Shown: positions 1 through 12,041, numbered from the stretch's first letter. The stretch: DNA of 64,000 nucleotides from Todiramphus chloris collaris (GCA_025345505.1 JANVCC010000021.1:33350893-33414892), one strand, 5' to 3'. Notes: generated from the letters alone by a model not told the origin. A program made the numbers and translations.

Positions 1-929
1 TGATTTATTCTGCTCTACAAGACATGTGACTTAACAAAAGCTTGGGTTTTAATCTAGCAGAGTTTAAAATGGTAATGATAATATTTATGTAAATGTTACT
101 GAATATTATATAGTTTTGGAAGGTTTACCACACCTGTTGAGTAGCATGGTGTTAATTAAATCTCTTTAATTTCTTTCTGTGAAGTTGATTATTTTGTGAA
201 ATTACATGCAAACCTGACATTTGTGCTGATCATCTCCTCTAAAGACATTATTTATGTCGATATTTTGAATGAATAGTGATCTCCTCTACAGCATGATGGG
301 ACTAGAGGCTTATTTGTACTTCTCAGTAATGACAGGATGAAGCATGATGAGTTCATTAATTGCAGATTTATTCAACCTGTTGCAACTGACAAGAAATATA
401 TTAAACTCTCCTTTATAATGCTTCCATTTTCTCATCTCATAGATAATGGCTTGTATACTATGACCATCTAATTTACTTTTACTGGCACTTTTTGCTGATC
501 GCTTTTTCTGCTCCAGTTTACCATTGTTTGTTTTCTTCTGAATTAAAATAAATAAATAAATAAATCTTCAAAGATTTAAATATCAGACTGATCACATCAC
601 AGAAGATGAGGAAAAAGACTGAGAGGAGTTTTTCAGAGACATTGCAGAGGTGCGGGCCTGAACCCCTAACTGTGTGTAAGAGGGGAAGGCCAGATTAAGC
701 ATCAGATAGAAATTCCTGAGATGGAGGAAATCTAGGAGATTATGAATTCTCTCAGCAGGAAAAAAGCTGCCTTATTCCCCCATAACTACTCAGCTCCATA
801 GGTTCTGTGACTTGACAGTGAAGTATGTCTGACCAGGTATAAGAGTCAGATGAGAACTGGTAATTAAAATCAATAGGAAAAACCCCACCTGCCAACCTCA
901 CTTTCATCTCTAGAGGTTTGCTGTCTTTC
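1..929. other. AT-rich intergenic DNA, no gene seen
   Basis: No exon, RNA gene or clear repeat was recognised here. A short (AAAT)n tract lies at about 545-565. The 600-930 part is less AT-rich and may be the decayed upstream end of the LINE relic that becomes recognisable from about 930, but I could not align it by eye. Confidence 0.5.
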
Positions 930-1300
930 TCAGGTGCTTAGAATGGGGATGTTGCAGAAAAGATATTAAAGCTCATCTGGCATTCATCTTATCAGCCTCT
1001 ACACCTTATCCATGTAGGTACCAAAAATAATGCTGAGAGAGACTTACCGGAAGCAACTATTTAGCTCTGGCAGTAACAGTGAAGGAGGGTTTGGTGGTTC
1101 AGGTAGTTTCTTCTCCATCCTGCTGGTGAAAAGGAGGAATCTGTGGAGGAGCAGACGGATCCTCCAGGCCAATGCTTGTCTGTCCAGCTTGTATTGCCAA
1201 TGAGCATTTAGTGTTTGTGATCATAGGATGCTCTTTGCAAATGAAGGAGTTCTGGGGGAGAAAATAAAGCTCATATATGAAACTTGCAAGAATGGTAAGA
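930..1300 (+). pseudogene. Ancient CR1-clade LINE relic, ORF1 esterase-like segment
   Basis: Read on the plus strand, this stretch resembles the 3' half of the ORF1 protein of CR1 LINEs, which carries an SGNH-esterase-like domain. A block near 1008-1030 reads as I-H-V-G-T, the position of the V-H-V-G-T-N-D type motif. About 1110-1165 resembles the conserved SSILP region. About 1218-1262 reads DHRMLFANEGVLG, matching the D-H-x-x-L-F-x-x-E-G-x-L-G pattern near the ORF1 end. Several stops and shifts interrupt it, so it is dead. The 103-codon minus-strand reading frame at 1099-1410 is an antisense shadow. The assignment rests on remembered family patterns, so confidence is moderate to low. Confidence 0.42.
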
Positions 1301-1575
1301 GGAGCTTGTACTGCTCCATTATTTGGTAAAGGGACAAACAAGGAAACTGGACTAATTACTGAGTGAGAGGCTGATCTAGTGTCAGCAGACTTAGGTAAGG
1401 CTAATCTCATAATTTCTTTGTCTTTCTTTTTTGTTTTCTTTTCACCAAGAAGTTCTTCCAGGCCTCTGAAGTTCTCACAAACCTCTGTGCTTAATGTCAG
1501 TGATCAAAGTCAAGAAGACTACCAGTAATGGATGAGGATCAAGTAAGGGATTATTATAGAGAAACTCACTCATAC
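1301..1575. other. Spacer within LINE relic, unassigned
   Basis: This joins the ORF1-like and RT-like parts of the relic. It includes a T-rich patch near 1415-1440. Much of ORF2, including the endonuclease region, would have to be missing here if both parts come from one copy. Two separate old insertions are an equally good reading. Confidence 0.3.
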
Positions 1576-2070
1576 AAGTCCATCAGACCCTTTATAGTGT
1601 ATTTAAGAATGCTGGCTGATATCATGGCAGGACTGCTCTTAAATACCTTCCAAAAATCATGGAGATCAGGATAAAAGTAAATGATGAACCTACTTTCAAG
1701 AACAGTCAAAAACATGATCTTGGATGCTACAGGCCAGTCAGGCTCACTTTTGTCCTTGGGGGAACTGTGGAATTGGTCATCTAGGAGCACATTTTCTGCA
1801 TCTGGGAAGGAGTAATTCCTGGTAAAGCTGCAGGCTGAGACTGACAAGCTGGGAAGCAGCTCTGTGAAAGGTCCTGGGGATCTTGATAAGCTGAGTATAA
1901 AGCAGCAATTTGCTCTTACAGCTACAAGGGCCCAAAGAATCCTGGGTTCTGTGAACAGGGGCATGGCCAGTAGATTCAGATCCCTCTACTCAATGCTCAT
2001 TATTCTGCATTAAGATATGAAGTTCAGTTCTTGGCCTCTCCATATAAGACACAGATCAATTGAAGTGAAT
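1576..2070 (+). pseudogene. Ancient CR1-clade LINE relic, reverse-transcriptase segments
   Basis: The plus strand resembles diverged CR1 ORF2 in two blocks. About 1605-1790 matches the RT N-terminal region, with a GWRSG-like context followed by the block corresponding to N-Y-R-P-V-S-L. About 1865-2068 matches the C-terminal EKDLGVLVD to LYSAL to VQFW region. The catalytic region between them, with motif A and FADD, is missing, which implies an internal deletion of several hundred bases. Many stops are present. The 132-codon minus-strand frame at 1566-1964 is an antisense shadow. It is much more diverged than the CR1 copies further along, so it is an old insertion. Confidence 0.55.
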
Positions 2071-3566
2071 TCATCAGAGAGCCACAGGGTAGTCAGGGCT
2101 GGAGTATTTGCTTCAGAGACATTCAGATTTTTTCTCTGTGCTTGCTTAGTTTTACATACAATTTGTATTCATTGCCCTGATGTACCATGTATTTATTGCA
2201 ACAGTAATTTCAGAAGGGATGACAGTGTGGAAAAATTTTTTGGGGTAATTTGTATTTTGTGACTGTACTGAAGAATATTTAATAAAAAAAATACTATACC
2301 ATTAAAACTAAGAGACCTTAGTTACAAATCCTAGCATTAGTTGACACAAAACTCCACAAAATAACTGCTAACCAACTTTCAGCTAATGCTCTTTTTAGAT
2401 TTTCTTTTACAATCATTTTGTAAACTAATGTCAGATTATATAAGAATTAATTAAGCAAGATCTGCTTTGTAGAAACGCCATGTAAAGAGCAATATGTTGT
2501 TTCCAACAGTGTTGACTAAGATCAAGGCTACTTTCCTTAGCACAGTTATTGCAAGAAAAGTAAAAGTATTAATATGTTAGGATCTCTTCTGGGAATTCAA
2601 GTGTAAACTTTACCCTGCTGTTGCTTATTGACAGCATGGGGTGTGTTCATTCTTATGTCACTGTAATATATTGTTTCTTCTCTCCCCCCCTCAAGTCCCC
2701 CTTTCTCTTCTAAGCTCTTCCCCCTGCCTCACCCACTGTGTGATATCTGTCTTTCAGGGAGAAAAAGAACAGCAGCATCGAAGTAAATTAAAAAGGATGA
2801 TATCAGTCAAACCTGATGGCAAAGATTCCTGTGACAGTCAACTGAATATTTTCATTAACAGCCTTGGTTGCTTCATACCCTGCAGTTAGACATGTCACAG
2901 CTTAATATAGAAACAGCACAGGTATATAACTGAAACCCCAAAGAGTAAATCCCAACCACATGAAGGGCAAAGAAAACAGTGCTGTTAAATAATAACTTAG
3001 TAGTTCTCTAAGCACAAGATACAGCACTTATAAACCAATATTGATAATAACAAATGGATAATAAGTGATTGAATCACAATGTTTAAATCAAATATGAGTA
3101 TGCTCCTTTATTTCCAAAATCTGGAGACCTGAATTCATTAGAACTACTGAAAAAGTCCTCTGACATGAGCCCCTTTTAGAAGAACTGCCAGTTACTGGAA
3201 GCTTGGCAACCTAGTGTTCTTATTTACCCATGCAGAAATCTTTACAGTAAAGTGTTTTTTCTGCTTTTCAATCTTCCTCCAAGAACAATTTACCTAACAT
3301 AGACATACAGTTTCATCTAAGGTGTCTGATGATATGTCAGATATACACTGGGACTAGCAGAAATTATGCAGAGTACATTTATTTCTAGAAAGGCAACTGA
3401 TGGTCCTATGGGAATCTGTAATAGCACTATATTTAGAGAATTGTCTCCCACTTCATATATCTTAATGTTTTTATTTCTTTTCATAGATTTTGTATATGGT
3501 GATTGCTTTTTTCACAATATCATTGCACCTTGACTAATGACCTCCTTGATCCACTGCACCCTCTAC
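2071..3566. other. AT-rich intergenic DNA; one weak exon-like spot
   Basis: No recognisable gene or repeat. At about 2683-2758 a pyrimidine-rich tract ends in CAG and is followed by an open frame to 2889 (82 codons when read from 2641). It resembles a splice acceptor plus short exon, but it matches no protein I know and lacks an obvious downstream donor; see findings. Confidence 0.4.
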
Positions 3567-3571
3567 TTTTT

Positions 3572-3606
<35 letters not shown>

Positions 3607-3749
3607 NNNNNNNNNNNNNNNNNNNNNNNNNNNNNNNNNNNNNNNNNNNNNNNNNNNNNNNNNNNNNNNNNNNNNNNNNNNNNNNNNNNNNNNNNNNNNN
3701 NNNNNNTTTTTTTTTTTTTTTTTTTTTTTTTCTTTTTTTTTTTTTTTTT
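3567..3749. repeat. Poly-T tract with 100-N assembly gap
   Basis: A T homopolymer, interrupted by single C bases at 3573 and 3732, runs into 100 Ns at 3607-3706 and resumes on the other side. The round length suggests a placeholder gap of unknown true size. The long F/K-only reading frames across it are artefacts. The flanks show no CR1 tail or processed-gene body, so the poly-T cannot be tied to a retroposed sequence. Confidence 0.95.
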
Positions 3750-4671
3750 AATAATTTGCACAGAGTATTTTCCTTCCTTCCAAGATAAGCTTCTGTGATT
3801 ACTTTGGAATAGCCTTATGCCACTTATGCTGTATCTTCGGTAACTTTATGTGGCATTACAAAATACAAGTCATTGCTATATATATAAGAAAAGGATATTG
3901 GGAGGGTTAGTGCTAGGAAAGTATTTTATATTTATTTTTATTTTTATATTTATTTAAAAGTTATTATTAATTATGCTTTTATGAAATATTTAGAAGATTT
4001 AGATCATTTGACTGTTAAAATGTTAATAGGACTAACAATTTTTTTTTTCTCCAAACAAAACTTGCACTTCTTCTTGTCCACAAAAAAGATTTTTGAGTGT
4101 AACAACTGTTTATATATATATCATACAAGAAATTATATTTATAACTGCATAAATTAAAAAATTAAATAATGAGTTTTCAGAAACTATCCATAAACTATTC
4201 TGCTGTTCATAAAAATCCACTTATAATAATTTTTCATATTTTTTTAAAGACACTTTTATTTCATTTGTATAGTAAATATTTTTCTCTTGAAAAGTGTTCA
4301 GCTGTTAAGTCACTACTAACTCACTGATACAGAAACAGAGAGTAGCTATCCACCACTGCTTTGTAATATTTGGGTGCTTCTGTTAACAGATGCCTTCAGA
4401 TTTTCAGAGAAAATATACACACAGAACTAAATGTGTAAATATATCTATATATTACCTATGTATTTCTTAATATATTACTGTGCAACTTACACATCTACAA
4501 AACAAAACAAAAAAAACCCCAAAACCAGTTCACTTTGCCAAACACAGAGATTAAGAAATTGATATAAAATAAGCAATATTTAATAGACAAGGAATAATAA
4601 AAGGAATAAAATATTTCATGAGTAACTTAGCTTTCAAAAAATGGTGCCAAAGGACCAAAGTACTGAAGGAA
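3750..4671. other. AT-rich intergenic DNA, no gene seen
   Basis: Very AT-rich sequence with short TA runs (for example near 4113-4122 and 4440-4452) and A-rich patches. No exon or recognisable mobile element was found. Confidence 0.5.
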
Positions 4672-4726
4672 GAGTTAGATTCTGGGGGACCTCTGAAGAT
4701 CATTGAGTCTGACTCCCAACTGTGAT
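4672..4726 (-). mobile_element. Short CR1 3'-end fragment
   Basis: The motif GGGGGACCTCTGAAGATCAT followed by an AGTCTGACTCCCAAC block resembles the reverse complement of the conserved CR1 3' end, in which GACCT, GATCAT, GAGTC and CAAC occur in order. Only about 55 bp is recognisable. A C11 homopolymer (4728-4738) follows immediately. The short length limits confidence. Confidence 0.4.
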
Positions 4727-4738
4727 GCCCCCCCCCCC

Positions 4739-6397
4739 ATCCAAGCCCTCCATGTAACTGTGAAACCTTAAAATACTCTGATTATGGTTTTTCAGGACTG
4801 ACTGTATGCAGTGTACCACAGAGACCTGGTTTTAAAAGAGCTGTGACACAGGGATTTGCATAAACTTTGTGAGTACAGCAAGGTAATTTTATAATGGTCC
4901 TACATACACAGCAGTTGTAATACACAATCACAAGAATTCAAAATGACTGCATTACTCTATGGTACACTTCAACATATTTGATTCAATTAAAATTAATGTG
5001 AGGACATTCAAAGTTTAAAAAAAAATCTGGAATATTAATAGGATATAGGTTTTCAACGTGAGCTTTCTCTAGCCAAAGTAATTAATTTAAGGGTTGTTGT
5101 CCTGTATAACACAACATTGCACCTATAAATGCGTATCTAGTTATGCTTAGGTTCAAAACAAGCTAATATTAATGTCTCCTTAGTGTAGGATGCAAGAAGC
5201 CTCAAGAAATATTCAAAATATACTTTGGTGGTATTCCTAACTAGAACTTCTCCATAATCTGTGAAAATAACATCTATTTACTTGTAATTTATCTGTGACA
5301 CCATCTGGGGCTTCCAAACACAGATGTTGAATAAATTACTTGTTCTTAGGCCTCTTAAGTGTATAATGATGAATGCTGAAAACCATCTATTGTCTTGTGA
5401 GCTCACCATGTTGGTAAAACTTTCTGAAGTACACACCTTTTCAACACTTGACAAGAGATTAAATATCAAAACTCACCCAGTTCCCAGTGAATGGGAACAT
5501 TTCTGAGTGCCACACCAGTGTAGCACAAAGATGGTGGGAGTTTGAGAAGAAAGATGTTGCTGAACATTGGTTCAAAAACTCCTTTCTGTCATTTAAGGCA
5601 AGTTATTTTAACTACAATATGAAGCACAGGTTGGAAGTATGACTATGCCTAAAAAGGATGTTATTTTTTTTGAGAGTCCTCTAACATTCATAAATTTAGT
5701 TGATTGGAACAATTGTACAATTCATATTTCCCTTTCATGCATCTGTTTTTTGTCTTTGCTGGCAGAATGGGAACTGTACATGCTCTGAATGAGGTCTATT
5801 TATGCTAAGCAATGTCACAGACATCTCTATTAGCCTAAACCATTATGTTAGCAGTTTTAAACAATCCTCAAGGAATTCTACATGATTTTACATCATACTT
5901 ATATATCCACTACCACCACTGAAATATTTAGATTATAATAGGTTTATCATAAATAAAGTATGATGTAAAAAAAAGTAGACTCTTTTATAGAGAGATGCTA
6001 GCTTTACTTCACAAGATATTCAGTTCACTCTGTTTCCATTGGTTTCTATGGTGTTAATGGTATCTTTATTCATCATAAGAATTATATGTTTTTTGTTCTT
6101 TTATTTTTTTTATCTTTTATGTCAGAATGACAATAATTGCATTACTTCACTTTGAATTCCCTCCATTTTGCTGTCTAACGAGTAAATAAATAGTTACTGT
6201 GGCCCTCACAAAGTGAGCAACTTAAATAAATTCCACAATACTTGTCATGTGTTGGCCTTTGGAACATGTTGCATTTGAAAAGATATTGCTTACAAATCTT
6301 CAAAAAAGAGCAACTAATATTGATTATTTAATTACAGAAATCAATGTCAATAGTAGATAAGTAAGCATATGTTAACCTTGCTGATTAAATTTTCAGT
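4739..6397. other. AT-rich intergenic DNA, no gene seen
   Basis: No recognisable exon, RNA gene or repeat family. Overlapping frames of about 60 codons on opposite strands at 5278-5506 are unremarkable for DNA of this composition. Confidence 0.5.
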
Positions 6398-7408
6398 ATC
6401 ATAGAATCATAGAATCATTATGGTTGGAAAGGACCTCCAGGGTCATCAAGTCCAACCTTTGTCCTAGCATTTCTCTAACCACTGCACCATATCCTCAAGA
6501 TCCACATCTAATCGTTCTTTAAACACCCTCCAGGGATGGTAACTCCACCACCACCCTGGGCAGCCTGTTCCCGTGCCTAGACACCCTCTCAGTGAAGAAT
6601 TTCCTCCTAATATCTAATCTAAACCTCCCCTGATGCAACTTGAATCCATTCCCCCTCGTCCTATCATTACTAATTTGAGAGAAGAGACCTACACCAGCCT
6701 CTCTACAACCTCCTTTTAGGTAGTTGTAGAGGGCAATAAGGTCTCCTCTCAGCCTCCTCTTCTCTAGACTAAACAAATCCAGTTCCCTCAGACGCTCTTC
6801 ATAGGGCATGCTTTCCAGCCCTTTCACCAGCTTTGTTGCCCTCCTCTGCACTCTCTCCAGAACCTCGACATCCCTCCTGTACTGTGGTGACCAAAACTGG
6901 ACACAGTACTCAAGGTGCGGTCCCACAAGTGCCGAGTATAGGGGTACGATCACCTCCCTACTCCTACTGGTCACACCATTTCTGATACAGGCCAGGATGC
7001 CATTGGCCTTCTTGGTCACCTGGGCACACTGCTGGCTCATGTTCAGACAACTATTGACCAACACCCCAAGGTCCTTTTCCACCAGGCAGCTCTCCAGCCA
7101 CAACTCCCTAAGACTGTACTGTTGCTGAGGGTTGTTATGACCAAAGTACATGACCCGGCACTTGGTTTTGTTAAACTCCATACAATTGAGCTCAGCCCAT
7201 CTCTCCAGCCTGTCCAGATCCCGCTGCAGAGCCTTCCTACCCTCAAGCAGATAGACACTTCTGCTTAATTTTGTGTTGTCTGCAGATTTACTGAGGGTAC
7301 ATTAAATTCCCTCGTCCAGGTCATTGATGAATATATTAAACAAGACAGGTCCCAAAACTAAGCCCTGAGGGACAATGCTTGTGACTGGTCGCCAACTGGA
7401 TTTTACTC
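6398..7408 (-). mobile_element. CR1 LINE, 5'-truncated, about 1.0 kb
   Basis: The 3' end lies at the low-coordinate side and shows the 8-bp tandem tail as ATCATAGA units (6398-6416), followed by the conserved GGTTGGAAAGGACCTCCAGG block. The copy extends upstream through the RT C-terminal region and stops abruptly near 7408 at the GACTGGTCGCCAACTGGA block just after the RT motif B area. CR1 elements usually lose their 5' part on insertion and lack target-site duplications, and this copy fits that pattern. It is relatively little diverged, as shown by its long open frame. Confidence 0.93.
6519..7181 (-). pseudogene. CR1 ORF2 C-terminal fragment, 220 codons open
   Basis: This frame is the C-terminal part of the CR1 ORF2 protein, downstream of the RT catalytic motifs. 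Visible conserved blocks are [12 protein letters not shown] (residues about 3-14), EKDLGVLV (about 36-43), [17 protein letters not shown] (about 81-97) and [16 protein letters not shown] (about 108-123). The starting Met is internal to the original protein, not a true start. Upstream the frame is closed by a stop in the region of 7300. Downstream it ends about 14 codons early, because the 6519-6535 region carries an apparent extra G relative to the PSLEVFKERLD pattern and shifts frame. It has no catalytic core and is not a functional gene. Confidence 0.85.
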
Positions 7409-9397
7409 TGAAAATAAGATTAGAATAATGAAAAATATTAGATAACATTCAAAAAGGTGATATAATTACATGTTACATTGTTCTCAATCTCATTTGCAGT
7501 AAGCTTGTACTCTAGCTTCTTGGATGGAGTATTTAGTATTATCCTTTTATATCTGCTGTCATTCATACAGCAGAAATAGAAGTAACCCTTATTCTAATCA
7601 ATTTGCATGAACAATTCTTTTTGCATGAACAATCAGATTTACTGATTCAGTAGATAGCTCATTAGTTTTCCTTTAGAGCAAAGATGCTCACTAGGGATGC
7701 CAGAGACCCACAGATCTGTTCTTGTATATGCACGGGAAATAAATGTTATTGAAGGAATATATATCATAAGTACTGTGCATAGTTGAATACACACAAAGGA
7801 ATGATAAATCTATAATCTTGCCTCACAGCAGTTCTTTTTTCAGAATTTCATTTATTATAGAATTAGCAGAATACATTACCAACCTGCAATTACCAACATC
7901 TCCCCAAATTTCACAATTTTTTTAAATGATTTAAATTTAGCTAACATCAATATCTAATAATAGATGCTCTCTTTGAAAAAAATCTTTAGGAAATTTCCTC
8001 TGTTCTTCTTTACCTTGTAGGAGCTTATGTTTCCATTGATCTCTGTTGTTTTTGGATGAATAATACATGTACATATTAGAAGTTTCCATCTAGAAAGTCT
8101 GCTTCTGTGCAGTTCTCATTGAAATTAGTTGCAAAAACTCCTACTCTTTTTCAGTAAGAGAAGAAATACCCTCCTTAGTGTCACAGGTAGGAACAACATG
8201 ATGATTCATATATTATGGAAGTCCATTTTGCTAGAATTCAGAAAAAAGCAGCACAGTCCTAGGAGATAGCTGTAGCAAAGATAACGTCGATGCATATACT
8301 TATGAGACATGGTTACTTTCTTAACACTTAGTATTTTAAGACAAAAATATTAGTGATATTCAGTGACTTTTCACAGATAAAGAGAAGAATTTTCACTTCA
8401 GCTATACAGTCAAATAATCTTATTACATATTGGGCTTGTCTGCTAGAAAATACATTATATAATGTTTCAGAAAGGAAGAATACATATGAAACTTAATAGA
8501 TTTCTGACTTAATCATCTCCATCAAGCCACCATCCAACATAGAATAGGTTATCCTCCAAAAATTTACACAGTAAAAGTATCAAGATGCATAGGAGCTCCT
8601 ACTCTGAAATATTCCTGAGCATAAATTTTGCTTTATATATATGTATTTCCCATGACTTTTATTTAATTAGAAAATAAATTCTGATTATATTACAAATATT
8701 TTCTTTATATTATTGCTTTTTGCATATATCTGTAGACTAGGCAAAAGTGCTTGTGAAGTGATTAAGAAACACTTAAGTGGTTATGGCCAATGTTATGGCT
8801 TCTTCAGAGTAGCAGAGAAAAATGGGCATTGAAAGGATGATGGTTAAAGGGTCTGCCATAACTAATACGCTTAATTCTTATTCAAAATACCATATCCTCT
8901 TAATTTTGTCCAAAGTGATGCAAAATAAATGAGAAAAAAAAATCTAATTTTTGGGTTTTTTCTCCATGTGTCTGCATCTTAACACTCATTTAATCTTTTA
9001 ACTTGTGTAAATTAATGTGAATGTTGGATGTAACTAAAGAAATATCAGTCATGTAAGAATAAAGAATAACTATGAAAACACTCTAGAGATTCCAGCATTT
9101 AGTTGTCGCCTAATGTGATCTGTGATGGAAACAAGAACTAAGGGCAGAAGGAATACGTCATCGGAGTAAGATCATATTGCCTCTCCTTACGATATTTGAG
9201 AAATCATTCCTGAACTACTGAAACACAGTTCTAAATATTTTATTCTGGGTTTTTTTTTTTTGGTTTTTTTTTTTTTAATATATATATTATTTTATAGTTT
9301 TATTCTTTATTTTTTAAGTGGAAGCAGAAAGACTTGTTTCAGTCATCCAGACGAAAAGAACTGTTTTGTATTTAGAATCTAAAGAAACAATCTATTA
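7409..9397. other. AT-rich intergenic DNA, no gene seen
   Basis: No recognisable gene or repeat family up to about 9240. A T-rich double homopolymer (9249-9276) passes into a short TA run just before the LTR-like segment. Nothing exon-like was found. Confidence 0.5.
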
Positions 9398-10030
9398 TGT
9401 CATCAAAGAAAAATTTAAGGAGTGATTAGATCATAGCCTAGAGTTAGATAGATAAGTGGATTTTTCATAATAGAGACCTCTTCAGTGAAGGCAGGAGACG
9501 GGATGTCTGGTAAAGTTTTACTAATCTTTGAACAAGCAACAACAATAAATGGGTAGTTGTATAGTAGGGACATACTGTGAAATTCATAGCCTTGTAGATA
9601 GTGATTATCTCCACGAACAGGACAACAAGACATCTCGAGGCACCCAAGCATGCTGAACAGACAAGAACCAATTTTGTGGCAAGAATAAGGATTTTAGGCT
9701 TTAGGTCACTAAAAGAACAGTGACAAAGAAGAGAAGATGAAGTAAATGACCACCAGAGGTCACAAAAGACCACCGAGGGCAGAAAAAACCCTGACCCTAA
9801 TTTTATTACACGTGCTCGGACTATGTAAATGAATTCCAGGAACTCATTAGCATAAGACTGCCCTTTCTAAGAAATATAATGAATATGTATGTTTAGCCTG
9901 CATATAAACTATGTACCTAGCTTGCATCGGTACACACATTTGGAGAAGTGATCCCCCGTGCATCTGGCACCGCAAAATAAAGAGCACCTGCTTAATAACT
10001 TCAGATATTGAGTTTTTCACTGCATCATCA
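9398..10030 (+). mobile_element. Probable endogenous retrovirus LTR (R-U5 end visible)
   Basis: The right part has the layout of a retroviral LTR 3' end: a TATAAA at 9902-9907, an R-like GCACCG segment, an AATAAA polyadenylation signal at 9977-9982, then a short U5-like tail ending near CACTGCATCATCA (about 10018-10030). The arrangement matches an avian ERV LTR type I remember. The upstream 9420-9780 part reads as continuous U3-like sequence. I could not fix the exact termini or find a convincing target-site duplication, so the left boundary is approximate. No internal viral sequence adjoins it. The two minus-strand frames at 9415-9773 are shadows. Confidence 0.55.
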
Positions 10031-11299
10031 GTCTAACAGATATGGCTGTAAGTCTGTCATTAAAGGTGCATAAATTGAGAACTAAGAGTAGAGATAAGAA
10101 ATTCTTTGATTATATGAGAAATTAATCTCATTGTTTACCACATTTACAGTTTAGCATTAAAGCTTTCAGCACAAATTTGGATGTTCTACAAGCCCTGTCA
10201 TAGTTAAACTTGAATACAAGGAAATCATATGACTTATGATACATTAAAGGATTGTTGCAATCCTTCTTTCCAAGTGAATCACCAAAACTGACAAAACATT
10301 CTAGTTTCCATTTAACAGAATATATGTGTTACTATTCAGCATTGTCTTCATAATTCCTGCTTCTAATTTCTGAATACTTACTTTCAGGAATAATGAGTTA
10401 TGATAGAATTAGGGGAAAAAACCACCAGAATTTATTAATACTTTCCCTTGCTTCTTTCTAAAAAGTGTTATTTTTCCTGTCATTAATTAACCCTTTAATT
10501 TAGGACAACACTTCATGTATAATAATATCAGATATGATACGCCACCAAACTTAAAAGAAGAAATAACAAAAGTGGAAGAAAAGACAAACAAAAATGACTT
10601 CTGATTTACTTCAGAGAGAAAAATATAGGTAGTGCTCCATAGCTGTGTACACAGTTATGCATTTATTTCAAATACCTCACTTTTTAGTGCTGATAACACA
10701 TTGGAATTGCTGTATCTGAGACGGTAACTACCTTCCATGCTATAGGGTCTGAGTATTGCAAGTAACCTGCACAATAATAAAAATCTTTAAAAAAAAGGTT
10801 ACAATGAAAAGCTATAGAAAATATTGTTATTTTGGCGACTGTCATGAGATATATTTCCTGGGAATTGATGCTCCAAAGTGAATTCAGGGTTGAGTTGATC
10901 TGAGATAATATGCAATTTTTTTATGCCAGCATTGGTAAGTCTGCAAAGGGCCTGAGATTGTGCATTCAGAAAACAGCTTTATGTATGTTCACTATAAAAT
11001 TTAACTGGAGCCTCTGAATATTATAGCAGATAAATCTATGTAGATTATCACTAAAAGTGACAGTGTCTTCCCTCTATTAAAACTGAATGTGATTAGTATG
11101 ATGATGCTCTCTTCTGAAGACTCCCAATAAATACTGTAAGACCTCTCTGTTTGGGCTTTTTAGTAAGCCATATTCTGGCAATTTCACTTGAATATGATAG
11201 TCCAAACTATCAAGCAGGACAAGAAGAAAATAGAATGGCTAAACAATTAAAGAAAAACAAAACATTTAGTCCTGCCTGAGGAGAATGGGTGAACAGTGA
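10031..11299. other. AT-rich intergenic DNA, no gene seen
   Basis: No recognisable exon, RNA gene or mobile element. The sequence is featureless AT-rich DNA apart from short A runs. Confidence 0.5.
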
Positions 11300-11589
11300 A
11301 AAAGCATATCCTTACACAGATTAGGACAGGACAAGAGTCAATGGGCACAACCTGAAACACAGAAGATTCCATGTGAACATCAGGAAACACTTTTTCACTG
11401 TGAAGGTGACTAAGCACTAGCACAGGTTGCCCAGGGAGGTTGTGGAGCTCCCCTCCTTGAAGATACTCAAAAGCCATTGGGACATGATCTTGGAAACCAT
11501 TTCTAGGTGTCCCTGTTTTAGTGAGGTGGTTGGACCAGGTGACCTCCAGAGGTTTCTTCCAACCTCTGCCATTTTGTGATTCTGTGATT
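11300..11589 (+). mobile_element. CR1 LINE 3' fragment, about 290 bp
   Basis: A GGACAGGACAAGAGTCAATG block, a TTTTTCACTGTGAAGGTGAC block and a CAGGTTGCCCAGGGAGGTTG block occur in the order seen in the CR1 ORF2 C-terminus. The 3' UTR signature CCTCCAGAGGTTTCTTCCAA and a tail of TTTTGTGATTCTGTGATT (8-bp ATTCTGTG unit) close it at about 11589. It is 5'-truncated. The 76-codon frame on the opposite strand is a shadow. Confidence 0.85.
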
Positions 11590-12036
11590 ACTGAAATGCT
11601 AAAAGATTCTTCCTGTATCTAAGAGATGAGCAGAGCAAAATAACAAGGAGAAATTAAAGACATCATATGATTGTGGGTTTCTTAAAATATCACGATTCAA
11701 TACATTAAAAAATTAATGTACCAAGTAAATTTACTACTTTTCCATATGAAATTTTATTAATACAAATTTAATCAGTGATTTTTGCTACTTGTAAGACTTA
11801 CAGGAACATCTGACACTTGTTTCTCAACCTTAGACATAGAAGCAGGAAAAATACCCCAGGAAGAACCACAGGAGGCTTAAAAAGAGATAATATATATCAG
11901 ATAATAGAACAGACAATGCCACTCCACTGATCATTCGACTGTAATACTCTGTCAGCAGAATGATGGGGACCATCTGTCCCCCTTCTTGAAGGGGACAAGA
12001 AGAAATCCCATTGATTCCTTCTTCTTACTCATCAGC
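11590..12036. other. Intergenic DNA with a small inverted repeat
   Basis: No gene seen. At 11975-11996 a near-perfect inverted repeat (TGTCCCC and GGGGACA arms around CTTCTTGAAG) could form a short hairpin. With no neighbouring transcript it has no assignable role. Confidence 0.4.
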
Positions 12037-12041
12037 TCTAC

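Noticed and set aside
3503-3788. Poly-F and poly-K reading frames of 75-83 codons
   Set aside because: They translate a T homopolymer and unknown bases in an assembly gap.
6808-7128. 106-codon plus-strand frame overlapping the CR1 at 6.4-7.4 kb
   Set aside because: It is the antisense shadow of the CR1 ORF2 C-terminal frame.
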